A stretch of 64,000 nt of DNA from Symsagittifera roscoffensis (lineage: Eukaryota; Xenacoelomorpha; Acoela; Convolutidae): contig NW_026970820.1 in NCBI RefSeq assembly GCF_963678635.1, positions 682,001-746,000 on the forward strand. The letters run 5' to 3'. The notes beneath the pieces are model-generated. The model was not told the DNA's origin. It did not search any database and was given only the letters and a program-made list of their open reading frames with translations. Below, in pieces: positions 11,784 through 23,046 of the stretch. Within the stretch, counting starts at the first letter, position 1. Each line of letters opens with the position of its first letter. The position numbers and the translations under genes are program-made.

Positions 11784-14000
11784 CACAATCAGGTACTAGT
11801 GGCTTGATTTGAGTTTTTAGTTTTTCTGGAACCAAAAGAGAGTGTCGTCAAGCATCGACATCTTGAGCTCAAGCGAATACGTGGACTTCTACGCATTCCC
11901 ATTAGCAATGCGCCCTTCGGGCGCAAATGCCAATGCTCAACTAATTTTGCCAGGTGAAAAAATTTGTTTAAAGAAAAATTCTGATAAATTTTAATTTAAA
12001 CTATCACCAAAAAACGCAAAGATTTCAAAGTGTGAAACAATCAAGTTTTTGCTATTACCGGGCTTGCAATGAGACTGATGTTGGCAAAAGTAAAATAGAA
12101 AATGTAGAAAATGGAAAGGAAAAAATTGTTCAAAATAAGAACGCAACATCAAAAACTTATTTGATCTCCGCTCAAATCATAATTCAGATCAGGCTGATTT
12201 CAGATTTTAAGCGTAGAATTTATGGTTACGGCTGCTCCCTCTACAGGTCCCAGAGGGACCGAGTGAGCATCCTACCTCGATCCAGGTTAACGGATAGTTG
12301 TTCTTAATTTTTAACAAAATTTTTTTACACTAATGCTTGTTTTCAATTCCTCATGAGAAGCTGTATTAATTTAAAAAAAATTGATTTTATTAATCAATGC
12401 TTCCAAGAACAACTGATGTTAGGCGTTTACAAATGCGGTTGTTGAAAACTAGTAAGGGATAATCATGAGAAAAGTTGTAAGTTTTCAAATGAATTGAAAA
12501 ACTGTTTTTTTCTTTTTTTCTTTTGTAAATCGGTAGAAATGAATCATTTTTTTTCTAGTTTTCCTCGCACCACCCAGTATTCTTAAGTAATGAAGATTCC
12601 TTCTCTAGCCGTTTATAACACTTTGGCAGAAAAAACATCAATATGATGTAAAATATTTTAAAAAAGAGAAAAATTTAAAAATCATGTTTTTTTTTAAAAA
12701 TCAAAAAATTTGTTATTTTAAAAATTGAAAAAAAGTAAAAATTAATTGCATATTACGATTCAGCGTACCCAACTTAGTGGGTCTAGCATTTTAAATTACC
12801 AAAAAATGTTGAAAATTGTAGATTTTATGAAGTTTTCATTTTGGCTATTTTTCCTTGTTGCCTCCACTTAAGGCACCTTTGAGCCAACTTGAGAAACTGG
12901 AACCTAAACAAGCTATACAGATAGTCTGAATGAGCCATTTTCAGCGTGATAACAACCCTGGAGGAAAAAAAAACTGCAGAAAAGAAAGGGAATTTTGAAC
13001 TTTAACCTTTTTTCTTCTTCAAATGGCGATACTTAGAATAATTTTCAGCTGAAAAGTTCAAAAAAAATCAAAAAATTCAAATTTTGAAAAAAATTGTAAA
13101 AAAATCTCAGCAGTCTGTTTATTGGAGTCTTCGAGGTTTTGGGAGACCTTATCTGGCGGCTAACAACAAGTGGGTCACTTATTTTAAAATTTTGAGAAAG
13201 GTCAAAAAAACCTGTTTTTACGATTTTTTAGACAGAAATCCGAAAGCAATATCTTGGCTTAAAACAAAAATGAGGGCCTAAAAATAGTACAAACAGTACT
13301 CCCACATAAAGTACATTAGGTTGGAAACAAAAAATTGACTCTGATTCAAAAATCGTTTTTTAACTTTATTTCTGAACAAAAAATTGTAAAAAAATCAAAA
13401 ACTTAAACATTTTTTGAAAAAAATAATTGTTTCGAAAAAGTGCCAATTTTCAGCAGAAACTTTTCATTTTAGCTAAAAAAGCCAGAACAAGGCCCTTTAA
13501 GCCCAAATAAATTAATTAAGCAAATTATTTTCAAGTTTTTTCGTTAAAGGCTTTTATTTTGAAAAAGTATTCAAAAATGGGTAAAAAAAAGTCAAAAAAA
13601 TCAATTTTCTCAGATTCAAAAACCTCCACCACCATGATGATTAGTTCGCTGGATAGGACTGCTGAAACCAATTTAGACGTATTTTCATAAGCATATCAAA
13701 ATTTTTACTTATTTTTGAGAATTAAGCAAAAAAAAAACTTTTCCCAAATTGGGCAAAAAGCCCAAATTAGCCCAAACACCTGTTAAAAATTGTTGGGTCA
13801 AAAAATCACAAAAGGAAACCCCTATTCATTTGACATTTTAGGGCCGCATGCAAAAAATTAGACCATTCTAACCTGACAATTTCGAGAATCGACTTTTTTG
13901 CAAAATTTCTCTATAGTCCATTTGAGGGATATTACTTGTACCGGTGGGGGCCCCTACCCCACCTCAAAAAATTTTGTAATGCTGGAACGCGGCCACCTAG
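11784..14000 (+). repeat. Unit 6 (family A)
   Basis: Complete family A unit, 2217 bp, starting CACAATCAGGTACTAGTG. Central hairpin 12230-12272; terminal hairpin 13943-13963 (long-loop form); CTAG 13997-14000. The first 90 bases resemble unit 26 more than its neighbours. Its body has several private changes. A 91-codon frame at 12032-12307 is an extension of the recurrent repeat frame and is not evidence of a gene. Confidence 0.85.
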
Positions 14001-16217
14001 CACCCTCAAGGTCACGTGTTGGATTTTTGTTTTTGGTATTTTCTGAAATCAAAAGAGAGCGTGGTCATGCATCGACATCATGTGCTCAAGCAAATACGTG
14101 GACTTCTACGCATTCCCATTAGCAATGCGCCCTTCGGGCGCAAATGCCAATGCTCAATTAATTCTGGCAGGTAAAAATTTTTTAAAGAATAATTCTGATG
14201 AATTTTAACTTAAACTACCACCAAAAAACGGATAGATTTCAAAGTGTGAAACAATCAAGTTTTTGCTAATACCGGGCATGCAGTGAGACTGATTTCAGCA
14301 AAAATAAAATGGAAAATGAAGGAAATGGAAAGAAAAAAATTGTTCAAAATAAGAATGCATTATCAAAAACTTATTTGATCTCCGCTAATGCCATAAATCC
14401 GATCAAACTGATTCCAGATTTTAAGCGTAGAGTTAACGGTTACGGCTGCACCCTCTACAGGTCCCAGAGGGACCGAGTGAGCATCCTACCTCGATCCAGG
14501 ATAACGGATAGTTGTTTTTAATTTTTCACAAAATTTTTTTCACTAATGCTTGTTTTCAATTCCTCATGAAAAGCTGTATAAATTTTAAAAAAATTGATTT
14601 TATTAATCAATGCTTCCAAGATCCAAGAACAACTGATGTTAGGGGGTTACAAATGCGGTTGGTGAAAACTAGTAAGGGATAATGATGAGAAAAATTGTAG
14701 GTTTTCTAATGAATTTAAAAACAGTTTTTTTCTTTTTTCTTTTGTAAATCGGGAGAAATGAATCAGTTTTTTTTTGTTTTCCTCGCACCACCCACTGTTC
14801 TTAAGTAATGAAGATTCCTGTTCTAGCCGTTTATAACACTTTGGCAGAAACAACATCAATATGATGTAAAATGTTTTAAAAAAGAGAAAAAATTAAAAAT
14901 TATGTTTTTTTTTAAAAAAGTCAAAAATTTGTAATTTTCAAAATTGAAAAAAAATGAAAAATAATTGCATATTACGATTCAGCGTACCCAACTTAGTGGG
15001 TCTAGCATTTTAAATTACCAAAAAATGTTGAAAATTGTAGATTTTATGAAGTTTTCATTCTGGCTATGTTTCCTTGTCGCCTCCACTTAAGGCACCTTTG
15101 AGCCAACTTGAGAAACTGGAACCTAAACAAGCTATGCAGATAGTCTGAATGAGCCATTTTTAGCTTGATAAATCGCCTGGAAGAAAAAAAAATCCAGAAA
15201 AGAAAGAAAATTTTGAACTTTAACCTTTTTTCTTCTTCAAATGGCGATACTTAGAATAATTTTTCAGCTGAAAAGTTCAAAAAAAATCAAAAAATTCGAA
15301 TTTTGAAAATTTTTAAAAAAAATCTCATCAGTCTGTTTATTGGAGTCTTCGAGGTTTTTGGAGACCTTATCTGGCGACTAACAACAAGTGGATCACTAAT
15401 TTTAAAATTTTGAGAAAGGTCAAAAAAACATGTTTTTTCGACTTTTTTGACAGAATTCCGAAAGCAATATCTTGGCTAAAAACAAGAATGAGGGCCTAAA
15501 ATTAGTACAAACAGTACTCCCACATAAGGTACATTAGGGTGGAAACAAAAAATTTACTCTGACTCAATAATCGTTTTTTAACTTTATTTCTGAACAAGAA
15601 ATTGAAAAGAAATCAAAAACTTAAAAATTTTTTGAAAAAAATGATTGTTTTGAAAAAGTGCCAATTTTTAGCTGAAACTTTTCATTTTAGCTAAGAAAAC
15701 CAGAGCAATGCCCTTTAAGCTCAATTAAATTAATATAGCAAATTGTTTTCAAGTTTTTTCGTTAAAGCCTTTCATTTTGAAAAAGTATTCAAAAATGGGT
15801 AAAAAAAAGTCAAAAAAATCAGTTTTCTCCGATTCAAAAACCTCCACTACCATGATGATTAGTGCATTAGATAGGACTGCTGAGATCAATTTAGACGTTT
15901 TTTCATAAGTATATCGAAATTTTTACTTATTTTTGAGAATTAAGCAAAATAAAAACTTTTCCCAAATTGGGCAAAAAGCCCAAATTAGCCCAAACACCTG
16001 TTAAAAATTGTTGGGTCAAAAAATCACAAAAGGAAACCCCTATTCGTTTGACATTTTAGGGCCGCATGCAAAAAATTAGACCAATCTAACCTGACAATTT
16101 CGAGAATCAACTTTTTTGTCAAAATTCTCTAAAGACCAATTTAGGGAGATTACTTGTACCGGTGGGGGCCCTACCCCACCTAAAAAATTTTTGAAATGTT
16201 GGAACGCGGCCACCTAG
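14001..16217 (+). repeat. Unit 7 (family A), twin of unit 4
   Basis: Complete family A unit, 2217 bp, practically identical to unit 4 over its whole length. Central hairpin 14444-14486; terminal hairpin 16161-16180; CTAG 16214-16217. Similarity to the unit 4 context breaks at both edges: the preceding tail has the long-loop terminal hairpin (unit 3 has the short-loop form), and the following unit begins CACACTC rather than CACCCTC. Confidence 0.88.
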
Positions 16218-18423
16218 CACACTCAAGGTCACGTGACTTACTTTTGTTTTTGGTATTTTCTGTAACCAAAACAATAAGGTCATGCGCCAATATCATGGCC
16301 TCAAGCAAAGACGTCGGACTCTACGCATTCCCATTCGCAATGCGCCCTTAGGGCGCAAATGCCAATGCTCAATTAATTTTGCCAGGTGAAATTTTTAAAG
16401 AAAAATTCTGATGAATTTTAACTTAAACTACCACCAAAAAACGCACAGATTTCAAAGTGTAAAACAATCAAGTTTTTGCTATTTCCGGGTATGCAGTGAG
16501 ACTGATTTCGGCAAAAATAAAATGGAAAATGAAGGAAATGGAAAGAAAAAAATTGTTCAAAATAAGAACGCATTATCAAAAATTATTTGATCTCCGCTAA
16601 TGTCATAATTCCGATCAGGCTGATTCCAGATTTTAAGCGTAGGGTTTACAGTTACGGCTGCTCTCTCTACAGGTCCCAGAGGGACCGAGTGAGCATCCTA
16701 CCTCGATCCAGGATAACGGATAGTTGTTTTAAGTTTTTCACAATTTTTTTTACACTAATGCTTGTTTTCACTTCCTCATGAGAAGCTGTATAATTTTTTA
16801 GAAAAAATGATTTTAATAATCAATGCTTCCAAGAACAACTGATGTTAGGCGGTTACAAATGAGGTTGGTGAAAAGTAGTAAGGGATAATGATGAGAAAAA
16901 TAGCAAGTTTTCAAATGAATTTAAAAACAGTTTTTTTCTTTTTTTCTTTTGTAAATCGGGAGAAACGAATCAGTTTTTTTAAAGTTTTCCTGGCACCACC
17001 CACTGTTATTAAATAATGAAGATTCATGTTCTAGCCGTTAATAACAATTTGGCAGAAAAAACATCAATATGATGTAAAATGTTTTAAAAAAGAGAAAAAT
17101 TTAAAAATTATGTTTTTTTTTTAGAAAAAAAAAATTGTAATTTTCAAAATTGAAAAAAAGTGAAAATTAATTGCCTATTACGATTCAGCGTACCCAATTT
17201 AGTGGGTCTAGCGTTTTAAATTACCAAAAAACGTTGAAAATTGTAGATTTTATGAAGTTTTCATTTTGGCTATTTTTCCTTGTCGCCTCCACTTAAGGCA
17301 CCTTTGAGCCAACTTGAGAAACTGAAACCTAAACAAGCTACACAGATAGTCTGAATGAGCCATTTTCAGCTTGATAACACGCCAGGAAGAAAAAAAACTG
17401 TAGAAAAGAATGAAAATTTTGAACTTTAACCTTTTTTCTTCTTCAAATGGCGTTACTTAGAATAATTTTTCAGCTGAAAAGTTGAAAAAAAATCAAAAAA
17501 TTCAAATTTTGAAAAAATTTTAAAAAAATCTCATCAGTCTGTTTATTGGAGTCTTCGAGATTTTGGGAGACCTTATCTGGTGGCTAACAACAAGTGGATC
17601 ACTTAATTTAAAATTTCGAGAAAGGTCAAAAAAACATGTTTTTTCAATTTTTTTGACAGAATTCCGAAAGCAATATCTTGGCTTAAAACAAAAATGAGGG
17701 CCTAAAATTAGTACAAACAGTACTCCCACATAAAGTACATTAGGTTGGAAACAAAAAATTGACTCTGACTCAAAAATCGTTTTTAAACTTTATTTCTGAA
17801 CAAGAAATTGAAAAGAAATCAAAAACTTGAAAATTTTTTGAAAAAAATGATTGTTTTGAAAAAGTGCCAATTTTTAGCTGAAACTTTTCATTTTAGCTAA
17901 TAAAGCCAGAGCAATGCCCTTTAGGCTCAAATAAATTAATTATGCAAATTCTTTTCAAGTTTTTTCGTTAAAGCCTTTTTTTTTGAAAAAGTATTCAAAA
18001 ATGGGTAATAAAAAGTCAAAAAAATCAATTTTCTCCGATTCAAAAACCTCCACTACCATGATGATTAATGCGTTAGATAGGACTGCTGAGATAAGTTTAG
18101 ACGTTCTTTCATAAGTATATCGAAATTTTTACTTATTTTTGAGAATTAGGCAAAATAAAAACTTTTCCCAAATTGGGCAAAAAGCCCAAATTAGCCCAAA
18201 CACCTGTTAAAAATTGTTGGGTCAAAAAATCACAAAAGGAAACCCCTATTCGTTTGACATTTTAGGGCCGCATGCAAAAAATTAGACCAATCTAACCTGA
18301 CAATTTCGAGAATCAACTTTTTTGTCAAAATTCTCTAAAGACCAATTTAGGGAGATTACTTGTACCGGTGGGGGCCCTACCCCACCTAAAAAATTTTTGA
18401 AATGCTGGAACGCGGCCACCTAG
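16218..18423 (+). repeat. Unit 8 (family A)
   Basis: Complete family A unit, 2206 bp, starting CACACTCAAGGTCACGTG. From about 16260 it carries the second sub-variant of the start region (ACAATAAGGTCATGCGCC), shared with units 12 and 28 but not with 4, 5, 7 or 27. Early hairpin has the loop TTA. Central hairpin 16656-16698; terminal hairpin 18367-18386; CTAG 18420-18423. Confidence 0.85.
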
Positions 18424-20740
18424 GGGTCCTTAACCATCCCCACCCACCCGACCGAAACTATAGACCATTCCTAATGATCCAATCGGGCTTCAATCACTGT
18501 TTTTTGTTCCATTGAGTAGTGTTCCAACGGAAAACGATTTGCGATAATCAATCCCGTTACAAAAATGATGGAGCACGTTTTCACTGAGCTACCTATCCAA
18601 GTTAGTTAAAGTGCCTTTGATATCTGAAACGCCCTTTCACAAAAAGCCCAATGAAGCAAAAACCTACCCAATTTTTCAGTGTTTGCTTGCCACATTTTTG
18701 ATCTGGCGCTGGTCATGACGTTGTTTAAGTTATGGTCTTCCCCGACATTTTTTCTACAATCAAATATTTTTACGAGTGAAAAGAGAGTGCCAAGACAGCA
18801 GCTCCGCACAAAGTAGTGTAAGAAAATTGAACAGCTTGGATCTATTTTTTTTTCTCTCTGGTTGTTGTTACGGATGCTCCCCACATGGGACCACATGGGT
18901 CCCAGGGAGCATCCCATAAGGATTAAAGCAAAAGAGCAACAAATATTTACCCGTCAATTAGGGTCACTCTTGCGGTTCAACAATCTGTATTTGAAAAAAA
19001 AATGTTTCAAAGAACAGTTCAGGGCCGCATGCAAAAGATAAGAACAATCTCACGCATGGGTTCCTGAAATTACTTAATTAAAAATAAAAATATTCAGTAT
19101 GTGTAGGAGCCTTTAACATAAAATCCATTCAAAAAAAAGTCAAACCTACAATTTTTATCCAATTTTGACAATTTACTACTCTATACTCAATAAATTGTCA
19201 ATGGGGATTTCAAATATGCCATCAAAACTCACTTTTTCTCACTTTTGAACTTTTTTATTCATTTTTGATAAAAAATGTTGAGTCAGAAACGCTTAAAATC
19301 AATTTTTTCCAAAAAATCAAAAAAAGTTGTTCCAACCAATTTATTTCACTTAGCTACACTTTATGAACCTCTTCAGAATGGTTTTCATAACCATAGCCGT
19401 AAATTCTCATATTTAGAGAAAAGGCGAAATAACACCGTTTTGGTTATATCAAAAAAATGGAAAAACCAGATAAAGTAGTCTTCAAACCTTTAGGATCAAA
19501 ATGTGACCTCAGTAAGGTATGATTGCAGTGTCAATTTAGGGTCGCATGCAAAATTATAGAACATTTTTGCGAGTCAACTATGAGAAAGAGACTTTTTTTT
19601 CGGAATTTGGCTATTAGTATTTGTGGTAATATAGTAGTAAGTGGCCACAGAAAAAAACTTGTAAAAACCAAAATTTTTAACCAATTTTGATAATTTAAAA
19701 CTCAATACCTACTAAATCGACTATGGCAAGCTCAAAAAAGCCATCGAAACTCACTTTTTCTCACTTTGGAACAATTTTATTTTTTTGATAAAAAATGTTG
19801 AGTCAGAAACGTGAAAAATCATTTTTTTTCAAAAAGTCAAAAAAAGTTGGTCCAATTGATACAATTCACTGAGCCGAACTTTATGAACCTGTTTAGAATG
19901 GTTTTCATGACCAAAGACAAAAAATTTATCCATTTTGAGAAAAGTCGAAAAAACACCTTTTTCGTTAACGCTAAAAAGTGGAAAAAATGGGAAAAATGGT
20001 CTTAAAAATAAAACCAAGGAAAAGTGGCATTAACAAACTGCCATTATCTCGTCAATTCTTGGCCGCATGCAAAAAATTGTGAAGATTAAACGAGTCTTTA
20101 CTGAGGACGAAACTTTTTTTTAGGAATTTGCCTATTAGTATTTGTAGTAGTATAGTAGTAACTGACAATAGGAAAAAAATTCGTAAAAACCACAATTTTT
20201 AACCAATTTTGATAATTTAAAACTCAATACCTACTAAATCGACTATGGCAAGCTCAAATAAGCCATCGAAACTCACTTTTTCTCACTTTGGAACAAATTT
20301 ATTTTTTTGATAAAAAATGTTGAGTCAGAAACGTGAAAAATCATTTTTTTTCAGAAAGTCAAAAAAAGTTGTTCCAATCGATACATTTCACTGAGCCAAA
20401 CTTTATGAACCTGTTTAGAAAGGTATTCATGGCCAAAGACGTAAAATTTACCCATTTTGAGAAAAGTCGAAAAAACACGTTTTTGGTTAACGCGAAAAAG
20501 TGGAAAAAGTGGGAAAAATGGTCTTAAAAACAAAACCATGGAAAAGTGGCACTAACAAATTGTCCTTATCTCGTCAATTCAGGGCCGCATGCAAAAAATT
20601 GGAAAGATTGAACCTGACGTTTTTGAGAACTCGATTTATTTTCCGAAAAGGACAGGGTATATATTGAAAAAAATTTTTTGCCCGGAAGGGGCCCCTACCC
20701 CTTCCTAATCGCTTTTTGCGCCCGACGCGCGTCCATCTAG
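18424..20740 (+). repeat. Unit 9 (family B)
   Basis: Complete family B unit, 2317 bp, starting GGGTCCTTAACCATCCCC and running into CCCACCCACCCGACC. Central hairpin 18872-18914. The body has four GCATGC anchors (19027, 19544, 20065, 20587), giving module lengths of 517, 521 and 522 bp. Terminal hairpin 20684-20705; CTAG 20737-20740. The tail is unusual, with a GCG/CGC inner stem and 31 nt between stem and CTAG. Short frames on both strands (for example 18606-18917, minus, 103 codons) are not preserved in sister units. Confidence 0.85.
18872..18914. other. Central hairpin, family B form
   Basis: Outer stem GGATGCTCCC/GGGAGCATCC (10 bp, perfect) and inner stem TGGGACC/GGTCCCA (7 bp) enclose the loop ACATG, with the bulge CACA on the 5' side. 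It lies 448 bp from the unit start, after a T-rich stretch, and is followed by GGATTAAAGCA, which is also found after the family C hairpin. Confidence 0.78.
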
Positions 20741-23046
20741 TGGTGCTTAACCGTCCCCACCCACCCGACCTGTGTTTTTTACCCGTGCACTTGATCAATC
20801 GGGCTGCAATCACTGTTTCCTGTTCGATTGAGTAGTAAGGGGAAGCGGTTTGGGATAATCAAATTTCTTACAAAATTGATGAAGCAGGTTTTCACTGAGC
20901 TAGCTATCGAAGTTGGGTAAAGTACCTTTTATATCTGAAAGGCCTTCTCGCAAAAACCCCAATAAAGCTAAAGTTTACCCATTTTTTCTGTGTTTGCTTG
21001 CCACGTTTTTGATCTGGCTCTGGTCATGACGGTGTTTAACTTATAGTCTTCCCCGACATTTTTTCTACAATCAATTTTTTATAGAGTGAAAGGAGAGTGC
21101 CAACACAACAGCTCTGTACAAAGTAGTGTAAGAAAAATGAACAACTTGAATCTATTTTTTTTCTCTTTGATTGTTGTTACGGATGCTCCCCACATGGGAC
21201 CACATGGGTCCCAGGGAGCATCCCATAAGGATTAAAGCAAAAGAGCAACAATTATTTAACCGTCAATTAGGGTCACTCTTGCGGTTCAACAATCTGTAAT
21301 TGAAAAAAAAAAATGATTCAAAGAACAGTTCACGGCCGCATGCAAAATATAAGAACAATCTCTCGCATGAGTTCCTGAAATTACTTAATTAAAAAAAAAA
21401 TATTCAGTACGTGTAGGAGCCTTTAACATAAAATCCATTCAGAAAAAAGTAAAAACTACAATTTTTATCCAATTTTGACAATTTACTACTCTATACTCAA
21501 TAAATTGTCAATGGGGAATTCAAATATGCCATCAAAACTCACTTTTTCTCACTTTTGAACTTTTTGTTCATTTTTGATAAAAAATGTTGAGTCAGAAACG
21601 CTTAAAATCATTTTTTTCCAAAAAGTCAAAACAGGTTGTTTCAACCAATTTATTTCACTGAGCCACATTTTAGGAACCTCTTCAGAATGGTGTTCATTAC
21701 CATAGCCGTAAAAATCCCATATTTAGAGAAAAGGCGAAATAACACCTTTTTGGTCATTCAAAAAAATCGAAAAACCGGATAAAGTGGTCTTCAATCCTTT
21801 AGGGGCAAAATGTGACCTCAATAAGGTATGATTGCAGTGTCAATTTAGGGTCGCATGCAAAATTATAGAACAGTTTTAAGAGCCAACTATGAGAAAGAGA
21901 CTTTTTTTCGGAATTTGGCTTTTAGTATTTGTAGTAATTTATTAGTAAGTGGCCACAGAAAAACACTTCTAAAAACCACAATTTATAAGCATTTTTGAAA
22001 AATTACTACTCTATACCTACGAAATCGACTATGGCAAGCTCAAATATGCCATCAAACCTCACTTTTTCTCATTTTTGAACAATTTTATTTTTTTGAAAAA
22101 AAAATGTTGAGTCAGAAACGTTAAAAATCATTTTTTTTCAAAAAGTCAAAGAAAGCTGGTCAATCGATTCAAATCACTAAGCTGAACTTCATCAACCTGT
22201 TTAGAATGGTTTTCATGACCAAAGACGTAAAATTTACCCATTTTGAGAAAAGTCGAAAAAACACATTTTTGGTTAACGCTAAAAAGTGGAAAAAGTGGGA
22301 AAAGTGGTCTTAAAATTAAAACCATGGAAAAGTGGCATTAACAAACTGCCATTATCTCGTCAATTCATGGCCGCATGCAAAAAATTGGAAAGATTAAACG
22401 AGTCGTTACTGAGGACGAGACTTTTTTTTAGGAATTTGGCTATTAGTATTTGTAGTAATATAGTAGTAACTGACAATAGGAAAAAAATTCGTAAAAACCA
22501 CAATTTTCAACCAATTTTGATAGTTTAATACTCTATACCTACTAAATCGACTATGGCAAGCTCAAATAAGCCATCGAAACTCACTTTTTCTCACTTTTGA
22601 ACAATTTTATTTTTTTGACAAAAAATGTTGAGTCAGAAACGTTAAAAATCATTTTTTTTCAAAAAGTCAAAAAAAATTGGTCCAATCGATACAATTCACT
22701 CAGCTACACTTTATGAACCTGTTTAGAATGGTTTTCATGACCAAAGACTTTAAATTTACCCATCTTGAGAAAAGTCCAAAAAACACCTTTTTAGTTAACG
22801 CAAAAAAGTGGAAAAAGTGGGAAAAATGGTCTTCAAAATGAAACCATCGAAAAGTGGCATTAACAAACTGCCATTATTTCGTCAATTCAGACCCGCATGC
22901 AAAAAATTAGGAAGTTCTGACGAAACGTTTCGGAGAACGTGAAAGTTTTCAGCAAAAAGGTATATGTATATTTTTTATAGTACTTCTGCACGGGAGGGGC
23001 CCCTACCCCTCCCTAATTGCTTTTTTTGCTACACGCGACCATCTAG
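20741..23046 (+). repeat. Unit 10 (family B)
   Basis: Complete family B unit, 2306 bp, starting TGGTGCTTAACCGTCCCC. Central hairpin 21181-21223. Anchors at 21338, 21853, 22373 and 22895 give modules of 515, 520 and 522 bp. Terminal hairpin 22992-23013 is the GGGAGGGG/CCCCTCCC form, shared only with unit 25; CTAG 23043-23046. Its body resembles that of unit 9. Confidence 0.85.
22992..23046 (+). other. Terminal hairpin type 1b plus CTAG end
   Basis: GGGAGGGG (22992-22999), loop CCCCTA, CCCCTCCC (23006-23013). Compared with type 1 (GGAAGGGG/CCCCTTCC) the third position changes A to G and the partner changes T to C, so the pair is kept. The 29-nt tail then ends GCGACCATCTAG. The same form recurs at 58551-58605. 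Confidence 0.75.

Noticed and set aside
18606-18917. Minus-strand frames running into the central hairpin (also near 23292, 44419, 49226, 32863, 37897 and 56418)
   Set aside because: The shared N-terminal residues come from the conserved hairpin sequence. Downstream frames differ in phase and length between copies.
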